From: an uncultured Amaricoccus sp.
Lineage (GTDB): Bacteria > Pseudomonadota > Alphaproteobacteria > Rhodobacterales > Rhodobacteraceae
DNA length: 31,420 nt
Direction: 5' to 3'
Assembly (NCBI RefSeq): GCF_937858865.1
Contig: NZ_CALLYO010000534.1
Location: 1 to 31,420 of the forward strand
Positions 24,233-31,420 of this stretch are shown here, piece by piece. The notes beneath the pieces are model-generated. The model was given only the letters and a program-made list of their open reading frames with translations, made no database searches and had not been told where the DNA came from. How positions within the stretch are numbered: position 1 is the first letter of the stretch; each line of letters begins with the position of its first letter. A program made the translations under genes and the position numbers.

Positions 24233-24487
24233 CCGCTCACTCGGTCTCCGCGGTCGTAGACGCCGGCCCGGACGCCGGAACCGCGGCCGGATGAGCCGGT
24301 CGCGGTGCCGGCGGAGGCGCCAGGCGGATCGTCGAGGGAGGTCGCCATCGGGACCGGGTCGGCCCGCCGGTCGGAGTCCGTCTGCTTACCCTGCTGTTCT
24401 CGCGGCAGCGAGCATCTCGTCAGGCGGCGGGAATGCACCACGACTCCACCCGCCCGTCTGCCGCGCTCAAGCCCTGCCTCCGTCGCC

Positions 24488-25096
24488 TCAGCCGCCCACC
24501 GCCAGCCGGAGCGCGAGCGTCCACATCACCGCCGCGATCGCCCCCTCGAGCACCCGCCAGGCCGCCGGCCGGGCAAACAGCGGCCGCAGCCGCGCCGCGC
24601 CATAGCCGAGCGCGAAGAAGAAGAGGAACGACCCCGCGATCGCCCCGGCGGCGAAGGCCGCCCCGCCGCCCGGAAACCGCGTCGAGACCGTGCCGAGCAG
24701 CACCACCGTGTCGAGATAGACGTGCGGGTTCAGCCAGGTGATGGCGAGGCAGGCGAGAAGCGCGCCCCCGAGCCCCGCCGCCTCCCCCGCCCCCACGGTC
24801 AGCGCGTCGGTCGAGGTCAGCGCCGAGCGCAGGCTCCGCGCCCCGTACCAGGCGAGGAAGGCCGCCCCCCCGACCCGCATCGCCGGCTCGAGCCAGGGCA
24901 GCAGCGCGGCGATCCGGGCGAAGCTCGTTACCCCGACGAGGATCAGCGCCGCGTCGGACAGCGCGCAGGTCAGGCACACGGCGAAGACGTGCTCGCCGCG
25001 CAGCCCCTGCCGCAGCACGAAGGCGTTCTGCGCGCCGATGGCGACGATCAGGCTCAGCCCCATCGTCATGCCGGCGAGAAAGACCGGGAAATCCAT
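24488..25096 (-). CDS. argO: LysE/ArgO family amino acid exporter
   Basis: This inner-membrane exporter for arginine or lysine has 202 residues and about six membrane segments. It begins MDFPVFLAGMTMGLSLIVAI and continues GAQNAFVLRQGLRGEHVFAV, the typical LysE/ArgO N-terminus, then CLTCALSDAALILVGV, AAFLAWYGARSLRSAL, and AITWLNPHVYLDTVVLLG, a strong family motif. It lies divergent from an ArgP-type regulator, the standard arrangement for argO or lysE, so it is probably induced by excess basic amino acids. Whether arginine or lysine is the main substrate cannot be told from sequence. Confidence 0.93.
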   Translation of the reverse strand: MDFPVFLAGMTMGLSLIVAIGAQNAFVLRQGLRGEHVFAVCLTCALSDAALILVGVTSFARIAALLPWLEPAMRVGGAAFLAWYGARSLRSALTSTDALTVGAGEAAGLGGALLACLAITWLNPHVYLDTVVLLGTVSTRFPGGGAAFAAGAIAGSFLFFFALGYGAARLRPLFARPAAWRVLEGAIAAVMWTLALRLAVGG

Positions 25097-25142
25097 GTGC
25101 CGCTCCGACCGATGACCGGCTTGCGCTACCCGGCCCCGATGG

Positions 25143-25176
25143 ATTAGGCAAATTAAACCCCCTAATCTCCGATTAG
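25143..25176. promoter_or_regulatory. Candidate ArgP operator in the argO/argP intergenic region
   Basis: CTAAT-CTCCG-ATTAG (25162-25176) is a perfect inverted repeat, and a further ATTAG half-site lies at 25143-25147. It is AT-rich against a very GC-rich background and only 12 bases before the argP ATG, as expected for a LysR-type site that controls the divergent argO and argP itself. Confidence 0.6.
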
Positions 25177-25188
25177 CCGGACTTATCC

Positions 25189-26085
25189 ATGATCGACTAT
25201 CCCGCCGCCCGCGCCGTGGCCCTGGTCGTGCAGACCGGCAGCTTCGAGGGCGCCGCGCGGGCGCTGAGCGTGACCCCCTCGGCCATCTCGCAGCGGGTGA
25301 AGCAGCTCGAGGAGCGCCTCGGCGCCGTGCTGGTCGAGCGCGGCGCGCCCTGCGTCGCCACCGACAAGGGCGCCTGGCTCTGCCGGCACATGGAGCATGT
25401 CGGCATGCTCGAGAAGGCGCTTCTCGGCCAGCTTCCGGGCCTCGCCGACCCGGCGCACCCGGCCGAGCGCGTCACCCTCAACGTCGCCACCAATGCCGAC
25501 AGCCTCGGCACCTGGTTCCTCGCCGCCGCCGCCGCCTTCGCGCAGCAGACCGACTATCTGCTCAGCATCGCCATCGACGACGAGGAGGATACCGCCGACT
25601 GGCTCCGCCGCGGCCGGGTGCTCGCCGCCGTCACCGCGCTCGCCAAGCCGGTCCAGGGCTGCCAGGTCCGCCCGCTCGGCAGCCTGCGCTACCACGCCAC
25701 CGCAAGCCCCGCCTACATCGCCCGCCACTTCCCCCGCGGCGTCACGCCCGCGGCCATCGCCCGGGCGCCGGCCCTCACCTTCAACCAGAAGGACCGGCTG
25801 CAGCACGAATGGCTCCGCCGGACCCTGGGCGAGAGCATCGCCCACCCCACCCACTGGCTCCCCTCCACCCGGAGCTTCCTCGACGCCACCCTCCTCGGCA
25901 TGGGCTGGGCGCTCAACCCCGCGCCGCTGGTCCGCGACCACCTCGCCGCCGGCCGCCTCGTCGAGCTCGTCCCCGGCGCGACCCTCGACCGCCCGCTCTT
26001 CTGGCAGGTCAACCGCCTCGCCGCCGCCCCCCTCTCCGCCCTCACCCGCGCCGTCCTCGCCACCGCCGAGCACGAGCTGAGCTAG
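25189..26085 (+). CDS. argP: LysR-type regulator ArgP (IciA family)
   Basis: ArgP senses arginine and lysine and activates the exporter gene argO/lysE. The 298-residue product has the N-terminal winged helix-turn-helix: MIDYPAARAVALVVQTGSFE, GAARALSVTPSAISQRVKQL, EERLGAVLVERG, with the ArgP-specific SVTPSAISQRVKQLEE recognition region. The ligand-binding domain shows ATNADSLGTWFLAA, DDEEDTADWLRRGRVLAAVT and ALTFNQKDRLQHEWL, all typical of the ArgP branch. Divergence from argO supports the call. ATG 25189. Confidence 0.94.
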   Translation: MIDYPAARAVALVVQTGSFEGAARALSVTPSAISQRVKQLEERLGAVLVERGAPCVATDKGAWLCRHMEHVGMLEKALLGQLPGLADPAHPAERVTLNVATNADSLGTWFLAAAAAFAQQTDYLLSIAIDDEEDTADWLRRGRVLAAVTALAKPVQGCQVRPLGSLRYHATASPAYIARHFPRGVTPAAIARAPALTFNQKDRLQHEWLRRTLGESIAHPTHWLPSTRSFLDATLLGMGWALNPAPLVRDHLAAGRLVELVPGATLDRPLFWQVNRLAAAPLSALTRAVLATAEHELS

Positions 26086-26192
26086 CGGGCGGATGCTCTC
26101 GGTTCGCGCCGCCCGGCCGCGGTTGACGGGCCCCGCAGCGTCTATACAACGTCTATACGAAAAATTCTCCCGGCCTTTTCAGCCGGTTACAC

Positions 26193-26225
26193 CCCGGGCA
26201 CACGTGCCCGGGCACGCCCGGGCAC
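26193..26225. repeat. Three CCCGGGCAC units forming a 9-bp inverted repeat between argP and yggT
   Basis: CCCGGGCAC occurs at 26193-26201, 26207-26215 and 26217-26225. The first pairs with GTGCCCGGG at 26204-26212 to give a 9-bp stem with a two-base centre. The 12-mer GTGCCCGGGCAC at 26204 is identical to the one at 22700. Position between convergent stops suggests a role in termination. Two CGTCTATAC direct repeats (26139, 26150) and a CCGGC/GCCGG stem (26170-26186) lie just to the left. Confidence 0.7.
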
Positions 26226-26228
26226 GCC

Positions 26229-26516
26229 TCACATGAACATGTAGGCGTTGCGCCCGATCACCACCCGGATCGCGTAGAGGATGACGAGCAGCACCAGGGG
26301 CGAGAGGTCGAGCCCGCCCATGTCGGGCAGCACCCGCCGGATCGGGCGATAGATCGGCTCGAGGACGCCCTCCAGCCCGCGCCAGATCGACCCCACCAGC
26401 GGCTGGTGCCGGTTCAGCACGTTGAAGCCGATGAGCCAGCTCATCACCACATGGGCGATGACGATCCACCAGACGATGTCGAGGACGAAGAAGAGGATGA
26501 TGATGAGCGAACCCAT
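26229..26516 (-). CDS. YggT family membrane protein
   Basis: The 95-residue integral membrane protein has two hydrophobic helices, SLIIILFFVLDIVWWIVIAH and LSPLVLLVILYAIRVVIG, joined by the conserved loop with EPIYRPIRRVLPDMGGLDLS, the YggT signature. The family is implicated in osmotic tolerance and is often near cell-division genes, but its role is not settled. The gene stands alone, convergent with argP and divergent from the thioesterase gene over about 130 bases, where I see no clear control site. Confidence 0.92.
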   Translation of the reverse strand: MGSLIIILFFVLDIVWWIVIAHVVMSWLIGFNVLNRHQPLVGSIWRGLEGVLEPIYRPIRRVLPDMGGLDLSPLVLLVILYAIRVVIGRNAYMFM

Positions 26517-26649
26517 GAGCCCGTTCCAGCTGCGGCGCTGGCCTACCTAGACTGCCCGCGCCCCGCCCGCAAGGCCGCCCGCAAGGCCACCGCTTGCAAC
26601 CGCCGCCCATCCGGGCGACTTAGGGCGCGGCCCAGATCCGGGAGCCGCC

Positions 26650-27183
26650 ATGTACCCCCTCGTCCGGCTCGGCATCGAGCTGGCCCTCGCCCGCGCCGCG
26701 CCGCCGCTGCCGATCGACGGCGTCCACCGCACGCGGCTGACCTGCTGGCCCTGGGACATCGACCCCTGGCGCGAGCTCAACAACGGCCGCACCCTCACCC
26801 TCTACGACCTCGGGCGCGTCCCCCTCGCCGTCCGCTGCGGCCTCGTCCGCGTGCTGCGCGCCAACCGCTGGGGCCTCGCCGTCGCCGGCGCCTCCATCCG
26901 CTACCGCCGCCGGGTGCGCGCCTTCGACCGCGTCGAGCTCCGCTCCGCCTTCGTCGGCCGCGACGCCCGCTTCCTCTACGTCCACCAGGCGATGTTCCGC
27001 CGCGGCGAGCCCACCTCGAGCGGCCTCTTCCGCAGCGCCGTCACCGACGCCGCCGGCATCGTCCCGACCGACCGGGTGCTCGCCGCCCTCGGCGACCCGC
27101 CACTGCCCGCCCTCCCCGCCTGGGTCGCGGCCTGGAGCGCCGCCGAGGCCCTGCGCCCCTGGCCGCCGGAGCTCGCTGCATGA
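26650..27183 (+). CDS. Hotdog-fold acyl-CoA thioesterase family protein
   Basis: The 177-residue protein resembles the 4HBT/THEM6-like thioesterases: RLTCWPWDIDPWRELNNGRT followed by LTLYDLGRVPL matches the core helix motif (x-D-x-x-x-x-x-NNGRYLTLxDLGR) of this branch, then SIRYRRRVRAFDRVELRSAF and FLYVHQAMFRRGE as the strand region. The substrate is unknown. ATG 26650 follows GGGAGCCGCC; the stop overlaps the start of the MFS gene (ATGA), so the two are probably co-expressed. Confidence 0.8.
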   Translation: MYPLVRLGIELALARAAPPLPIDGVHRTRLTCWPWDIDPWRELNNGRTLTLYDLGRVPLAVRCGLVRVLRANRWGLAVAGASIRYRRRVRAFDRVELRSAFVGRDARFLYVHQAMFRRGEPTSSGLFRSAVTDAAGIVPTDRVLAALGDPPLPALPAWVAAWSAAEALRPWPPELAA

Positions 27184-28532
27184 CCGGCCCGGCCAGCCGC
27201 CGCGGCGTCTTCGCCTGGATGCTCTTCGACTGGGCCAACCAGCCGTTCCAGACGCTGATCGTCACCTTCATCTTCGCCCCCTGGTTCGTCGCCGAGGCGG
27301 TCGGCGACCCGGTGCGCGGCCAGGCGCTCTGGGGCACCGCCGCCGCGACCGCCGGGGCCACCGTCGCCCTCCTCGCCCCCTTCCTCGGCGCCATGGCCGA
27401 CCGGACCGGCGCCCGCAAGCGCTGGGTCCTCGCCTGCTCGGTCCCCTTCGTCCTCGGCTGCGCCGGCTTCTGGCTGGCGACGCCCGGCATGCCAGAGCCG
27501 CGGATCATCCTCGTCATCTACGCCGTCGCCTTCATCGGCTCCGAGCTCGGCCAGGTCTTCATCAACGCCATGCTCCCCGGCCTCGGGCCCCGCCGCGAGA
27601 TCGGCCGCATCTCCGGCTCCGGCTGGGCGCTCGGCTACCTCGGCGGCCTCGTCTCGCTCGTCCTCGTCCTCCTCCTCCTCGCCCCCGCACCCGGCCAGAC
27701 CACCACCCTCCTCGGCATCGCGCCCATCCTCGGCCTCGACCCGACCGCCGGCGAGCCGGCCCGCGCCACCGGCCCCTTCGCCGCGCTCTGGTACCTCGTC
27801 TTCGCCCTCCCCTTCTTCCTCCACACTCCCGACGAGCCGGCCCGCCGCGCCCCCGCCCTCGCCCGCACCGCCCTCCGCGACGTCGCCGCCACCTTCCGCC
27901 TCGCCACGCGGCACCGGAGCTTCTTCGCCTTCCTGCTCGCCTCGATGGTCTACCGCGACGCGATGGTCGCGCTCTTCACCTTCGGCGGCATCTACGCCGC
28001 CGGCGTCCTCGGCTGGGGCACCTTCCAGCTCGGCGTCTTCGGCATCGTCGCCGCCGGCGTCGGCGCCCTCGGCGCCTGGGACGGCGGCCGCGCCGACCGC
28101 GCCTTCGGGCCGCGCCCGGTGATCGTCGGCTCGATCTGCGCGCTGATCGCCGTCAGCCTCGTCACCCTCCTCACCACCCGCGCCAGCGTGCTCGGCCTGC
28201 CCGTCCCGCCCGGCTCGCGCCTGCCCGACACCGTCTTCATGGCCGCCGGCGGCCTCCTCGGCGCCGCCGCCGGCGCGCTGCAGGCCGCCTCGCGCACCCT
28301 CCTCATCCACCAGGCCGAGGGCCGCGTGGCGCCCACCCAGGCCTTCGGCCTCTTCGCCCTCTCCGGCCGGGTCACCGCCTTCCTCGGCCCCGCGCTCATC
28401 GCCGCCGTCACCGCCGCCACCGGCTCGCAGCGGCTCGGGGTCAGCCCGGTCATCCTGCTGTTCCTCTTGGGCCTCTGCCTGCTATACTGGGTGAAAATCG
28501 ACAACGAGCAGCCCCAGGAAGCCCCCGCATGA
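27180..28532 (+). CDS. MFS transporter of the UMF1 (Atg22-like) family
   Basis: The 450-residue protein has about twelve membrane segments. Its opening SRRGVFAWMLFDWANQPFQT matches the UMF1 signature WxLYDWANSAF; further marks are PFLGAMADRTGARKR, INAMLPGL, IGRISGSGWALGYLGGLVSL and GAGVGALGAWDGGRADRAFG-like loops, and ASRTLLIHQ. Bacterial members are proposed to export or import amino acids or peptides, with no firm substrate. It overlaps genes on both sides (thioesterase and mepA, each by an ATGA). Confidence 0.9.
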   Translation: MTGPASRRGVFAWMLFDWANQPFQTLIVTFIFAPWFVAEAVGDPVRGQALWGTAAATAGATVALLAPFLGAMADRTGARKRWVLACSVPFVLGCAGFWLATPGMPEPRIILVIYAVAFIGSELGQVFINAMLPGLGPRREIGRISGSGWALGYLGGLVSLVLVLLLLAPAPGQTTTLLGIAPILGLDPTAGEPARATGPFAALWYLVFALPFFLHTPDEPARRAPALARTALRDVAATFRLATRHRSFFAFLLASMVYRDAMVALFTFGGIYAAGVLGWGTFQLGVFGIVAAGVGALGAWDGGRADRAFGPRPVIVGSICALIAVSLVTLLTTRASVLGLPVPPGSRLPDTVFMAAGGLLGAAAGALQAASRTLLIHQAEGRVAPTQAFGLFALSGRVTAFLGPALIAAVTAATGSQRLGVSPVILLFLLGLCLLYWVKIDNEQPQEAPA

Positions 28533-29389
28533 TCCGCCCTCTGCTCGCGGCCTGCCTCGCGCTCGCCGCCCTCGCCGCGCTCGCCACCCCCGCCCCGGCG
28601 CAGACCGCGCGCCAGCTCTTCGCCGCCAGGTCCACCCCGTCGCCGCATGACCCCTATTCCATCGGCCAGCCCTCGCGCGGCTGCCTCGCCGGCGGGGTGC
28701 AGCTCCCCGAGACCGGCCCGACATGGCAGGCGATGCGCCTCGGCCGCAACCACCACTGGGGCAACCCGGCGATGATCGGCTTCATCGAGGACCTCAGCCG
28801 CACCGCGACCCGGGCCGGCTGGAAGGGGATCTACGTCGGCGACATCGGCCAGGCCCGCGGCGGCCCGGTCCCCGGCCACGCCAGCCACCAGATTGGCCTC
28901 GACGTCGACGTCTGGCTCAACCCGCCGCCGCGGCTCGACCTCGGCCGCTCCGAGCGCGAGCGCGTCTCGGCGATCAGCGTGCTCGCCCGCGACAAGCGCA
29001 GCCTCAACGGCAACTGGACCCCCGCGCATGCGGCGATCACCGAGGCCATCGCCCGCGACCCGCGGGTCAACCGCATCTTCATCACCGCCCCGGTCAAGCT
29101 CGCCCTCTGCGCCCAGGCCGGCCCGGGCGACGCCGCCTGGCTGCGCAAGGTCCGCCCCTGGTGGGACCATACCGACCACTGGCACATCCGCCTCAACTGC
29201 CCGAAGGGCGCCCCCGGCTGCGTCGACCAGGCCCCGCTCCCGCCGGGCGACGGCTGCAAGGACGCGATCTGGTGGGTCACCGAGGCGCTGCTGCCGCCCG
29301 ATCCCGACGCCCCGAAGGAACCGCCCAAGCCACCGCTCCGGCTCGCCGACCTGCCGCCGCAATGCGCCACCGTGCTGCAGGCGCGATGA
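28529..29389 (+). CDS. mepA: Penicillin-insensitive murein endopeptidase (MepA)
   Basis: This periplasmic LAS-type zinc peptidase cuts D-Ala-meso-DAP cross-links in peptidoglycan. The 286-residue precursor has a signal peptide ([21 protein letters not shown]) and the family motifs [17 protein letters not shown], the zinc-binding [16 protein letters not shown], and [20 protein letters not shown] with the C-terminal His ligands and cysteines. It appears complete. The start lies inside the previous gene (ATGA) and the stop overlaps the next start, again ATGA. Confidence 0.95.
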   Translation: MIRPLLAACLALAALAALATPAPAQTARQLFAARSTPSPHDPYSIGQPSRGCLAGGVQLPETGPTWQAMRLGRNHHWGNPAMIGFIEDLSRTATRAGWKGIYVGDIGQARGGPVPGHASHQIGLDVDVWLNPPPRLDLGRSERERVSAISVLARDKRSLNGNWTPAHAAITEAIARDPRVNRIFITAPVKLALCAQAGPGDAAWLRKVRPWWDHTDHWHIRLNCPKGAPGCVDQAPLPPGDGCKDAIWWVTEALLPPDPDAPKEPPKPPLRLADLPPQCATVLQAR

Positions 29390-30267
29390 AGGCGGCCGTG
29401 CTCGCCGCCCTCGCCCTCCTCCTCTGGCCGCAGGCGCTCCCGGCCGAGGGCCCGCGGCTCGTCCCCGGCACCGAGGCGGTCTGGACCGCCTCCGACCCGC
29501 GCTTCGGCGGCTACTCCGGCCTCGCCCTCGCGCCGGACGGCCGGAGCTTCCTCGCCATCTCCGACAGGGGAAGCTGGGCGCGCGGCGAGATCGAGCGCAC
29601 CGACGGCCGCATCGACGCCGTCCGCCTGACCGGCATCGGCGATCTGCACGAGATCTCCGGCGCGCCGGTCGGCGACCAGGCCTTCGACGCCGAAGGGCTC
29701 GCCGTCGACGCCGAGGGACGCGCCTTCGTCTCCTTCGAGGCCTTCCACCGCGTCCGCCGCTACGACGACATCGACGGCCCGGCGGCGAACGTCCCTTCCC
29801 ACCCGGACTTCCGCGGGCTCCAGCTCAACTCCGGCCTCGAGGCGCTGGCCATCGACGCGAACGGCACGCTCCACGCCATCCCCGAGCGGTCCGGCGCCTG
29901 GGAGCGCCCCTTCCCGGTCTACCGCCTGCGGGGCGGCAAGTGGGACCGCACGCTCAGCCTCCGCCGCGACGGCACCTTCCTCGTCGTCGACGCCGACTTC
30001 GGGCCGGACGGCAACCTCTACCTGCTCGAGCGCGACTTCGGCTGGCTGAAGGGTTTCGCCACGCGGGTGCGCCGCTTCACCCCCGGCCCGGACGGCTTCG
30101 GCGACGAGGTGACCCTGCTCGAGACCTCCTTCGGCGCGCTCGACAACATGGAGGGCATCTCCACCTGGCGCGACGAGGAGGGCCGCATCCGCGTCACCCT
30201 CATCTCCGACGACAACTTCTTCCCGCTGCAGCGGACCATGCTCGTCGAATACATCCTCGCCGAGTGA
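29386..30267 (+). CDS. Secreted phytase-like esterase domain protein
   Basis: The 293-residue protein has a short signal peptide ([20 protein letters not shown]) and a beta-propeller of the 'esterase-like activity of phytase' family: [78 protein letters not shown] and [20 protein letters not shown] then ISDDNFF. Family members are periplasmic or secreted; natural substrates are largely unknown, so phosphatase or lipase activity should not be assumed. It is translationally coupled to mepA. Confidence 0.88.
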   Translation: MKAAVLAALALLLWPQALPAEGPRLVPGTEAVWTASDPRFGGYSGLALAPDGRSFLAISDRGSWARGEIERTDGRIDAVRLTGIGDLHEISGAPVGDQAFDAEGLAVDAEGRAFVSFEAFHRVRRYDDIDGPAANVPSHPDFRGLQLNSGLEALAIDANGTLHAIPERSGAWERPFPVYRLRGGKWDRTLSLRRDGTFLVVDADFGPDGNLYLLERDFGWLKGFATRVRRFTPGPDGFGDEVTLLETSFGALDNMEGISTWRDEEGRIRVTLISDDNFFPLQRTMLVEYILAE

Positions 30268-30272
30268 GCGCG

Positions 30273-31420
30273 ATGGATGCCGCACAGCGGAGGGAGATCC
30301 GCGTCTCCCTCGCCCTCGGGACCGGCGCCGCGGTGGCGCTCGGCTTCTCGCGCTTCGCCTATGCCCTGCTGCTGCCGCCGATGCGCGAGGATCTCGCCTG
30401 GAGCTACGTCCAGGCCGGGGCGATGAACACCGCGAACGGCGCCGGCTACATCGCCGGCGCACTCGCCTCGGCCTTCGTCGCCGAGCACTTCGGCATCGGG
30501 CGCGCCTTCCTCGCCGGCATCGCCGGCAGCGCGCTCGCGCTCCTCCTCTCCGGCCTGACCGGAGATTTCCACGCCCTCGTCGCCCTGCGCACCGTCGGCG
30601 GCGCGATGACCGCTTTCGCCTTCATCCTCGGCGCCTCGCTGGCGAGCGCCGTCGCCTCCCGCCCCGAGCGCGCCGGCCACATGGTCGCCCTCTACATCGC
30701 CGGCGCCGGCGGCGGCATCGTCGTCTCGGGCTTCCTGCTGCCGCCGCTCCTCGCGGCGCTCGGGCCGCCCGGCTGGCGCGCCGGCTGGCTCGCCATGGCG
30801 GCGCTCTCCTTCCTCGCCCTCGTCCCGGCTGCCCTCGCCGTGCGCCGCACCCCGGCGGCGGGCCTGCGCCAGCCGGGCCGCCTGCCCCCGCGGGTCGCGC
30901 GCGGGCTCATGCCCACCTTCGCCGGCTACGCCCTCTTCGGCGGCGGCTACGTCTCCTACATGACCTTCATCATCGTCCTAGTGCGCCAGGCCGGCGGCGG
31001 CGCCTGGGCGACGAGCAGCTACTGGGTGCTCCTCGGGGCGAGCTCGATCGCCGGCACCTTCCTCTGGAGCCGCCTGCTCGGCATCGCCAGCGCCGGCCTC
31101 GGCCCCGGCCTCGCCTCGGGCGCCCTCGCCCTCGGCGCCCTGCCGGTCCTCATCTGGCCCGGCCTGCCCGCCGCCTACGTCTCGGCCGTGCTCTTCGGCG
31201 GCACCTTCATGGCCGTGCCGATGGCGATCACCATGCTCGCGCGCCGCCTTCTGCCGCTCGAGCTCGCGACGGCTGCCATCTCAGCGCTCACCGTCACCTT
31301 CGCCCTCGGACAGGCCGCCGGCCCCATCGTCTCGGGCTACGTCACCGACCTGACCGGCTCGATCGCCGCCGGCCTCTGGGTCGCCCCGCTGCTCCTCGCC
31401 GGCGCCGCCCTGCTCTCGCT
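30273..31420 (+). CDS. MFS transporter of the YbfB/YjiJ family (3' end outside window)
   Basis: The frame opens at ATG 30273, five bases after the previous stop, and remains open to the window edge (382 codons). It encodes a leader MDAAQRREIRVSLALGTGAA, then VALGFSRFAYALLLPPMRED, closely fitting the YbfB/YjiJ N-terminal motif (GFGRFAYxxLLPxM), AGYIAGALAS, ALRTVGGAMTAFAFILGASL, GYALFGGGYVSYMTF and GQAAGPIVSGYVTD. About eleven or twelve membrane segments are visible. The substrate is unknown. The C-terminus is missing only because the window ends. Confidence 0.88.
   Translation, partial: MDAAQRREIRVSLALGTGAAVALGFSRFAYALLLPPMREDLAWSYVQAGAMNTANGAGYIAGALASAFVAEHFGIGRAFLAGIAGSALALLLSGLTGDFHALVALRTVGGAMTAFAFILGASLASAVASRPERAGHMVALYIAGAGGGIVVSGFLLPPLLAALGPPGWRAGWLAMAALSFLALVPAALAVRRTPAAGLRQPGRLPPRVARGLMPTFAGYALFGGGYVSYMTFIIVLVRQAGGGAWATSSYWVLLGASSIAGTFLWSRLLGIASAGLGPGLASGALALGALPVLIWPGLPAAYVSAVLFGGTFMAVPMAITMLARRLLPLELATAAISALTVTFALGQAAGPIVSGYVTDLTGSIAAGLWVAPLLLAGAALLS

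Noticed and set aside
24233-24487. Possible minus-strand gene after ndk (an Ala/Pro/Ser-rich reading ends at 24237)
   Set aside because: No ribosome site, no conserved motif, and the open frames run into ndk antisense. I see only short repeats such as two GACGCCGG units.
26123-26148. Promoter-like TTGACG plus TATACA on the plus strand, with a following stem, suggesting a small RNA
   Set aside because: The spacer is only 14 bases, there is no T-tract after the stem, and the nearest downstream gene is on the other strand.
1-31420. tRNA, rRNA, CRISPR arrays, transposase or integrase genes
   Set aside because: None was recognised on either strand; gene content is continuous and base composition looks even, giving no sign of a recent large insertion apart from the nosY-nosL segment.

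Overview
This is a very GC-rich stretch (by eye about 70% GC or more, with C/G at nearly every third codon position) from an alphaproteobacterium, most likely of the Rhodobacterales. The evidence is the gene set (clade I Tat-type nosRZDFYLX, norCBQD followed by nnrU, nnrS, an NNR-type Crp/Fnr regulator, pseudoazurin), the DUF1045/phnM pair, argP/argO, and a terminator-like intergenic element of a kind I associate with that order. Genus is not determined.

Layout. Bases 1-2424: end of a phosphonate-utilisation region (partial DUF1045 gene on the minus strand, back to back with phnM) followed by rlmJ. Bases 2513-3544: galE. Bases 3772-22674: a compact denitrification island for the last two steps, NO to N2O to N2. 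It has pseudoazurin (minus) divergent from nosRZDFYLX (plus, 4435-13362). Convergent with nosX is a leftward block norC-norB-norQ-norD, two small membrane-protein genes, a frameshifted nnrU, and hemN. Divergent from norC is a small DUF1858 redox protein, which overlaps the 3' end of a Crp/Fnr regulator of NNR/DNR type, itself divergent from nnrS. No nitrite or nitrate reductase gene is in the window. Bases 22802-26516 are housekeeping: purU, ndk, argO/argP divergent pair, yggT. Bases 26650-31420: a tight rightward series of thioesterase, UMF1-type MFS, mepA, phytase-like esterase and a second MFS gene that runs off the window.

How it works together. NorCB reduces NO and NorQD activates it. 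Pseudoazurin is a likely periplasmic electron carrier. NosZ reduces N2O; NosR (a flavoprotein/ferredoxin flavinated by NosX) supports NosZ function; NosDFY and NosL supply copper/sulfur to the catalytic site. Four TTG-N9-CAA dyads resembling NNR/DNR boxes (TTGCG-N4-CGCAA type) lie in the pazurin/nosR, norC/DUF1858 and regulator/nnrS intergenic regions, and a fifth lies just upstream of hemN, so the island looks like one NO-responsive regulon with its regulator inside it.

The most unusual points are: (i) about 230 bp inserted between nosY and nosL, which carries a second, synonymously diverged copy of the nosY tail and so keeps stop-start coupling; (ii) a repeat of about 91 bp with conserved ends at two convergent gene junctions 20 kb apart; (iii) a -1 frameshift in nnrU within a CGG tract; (iv) little-known small proteins in the nor operon and sharing the norC control region.
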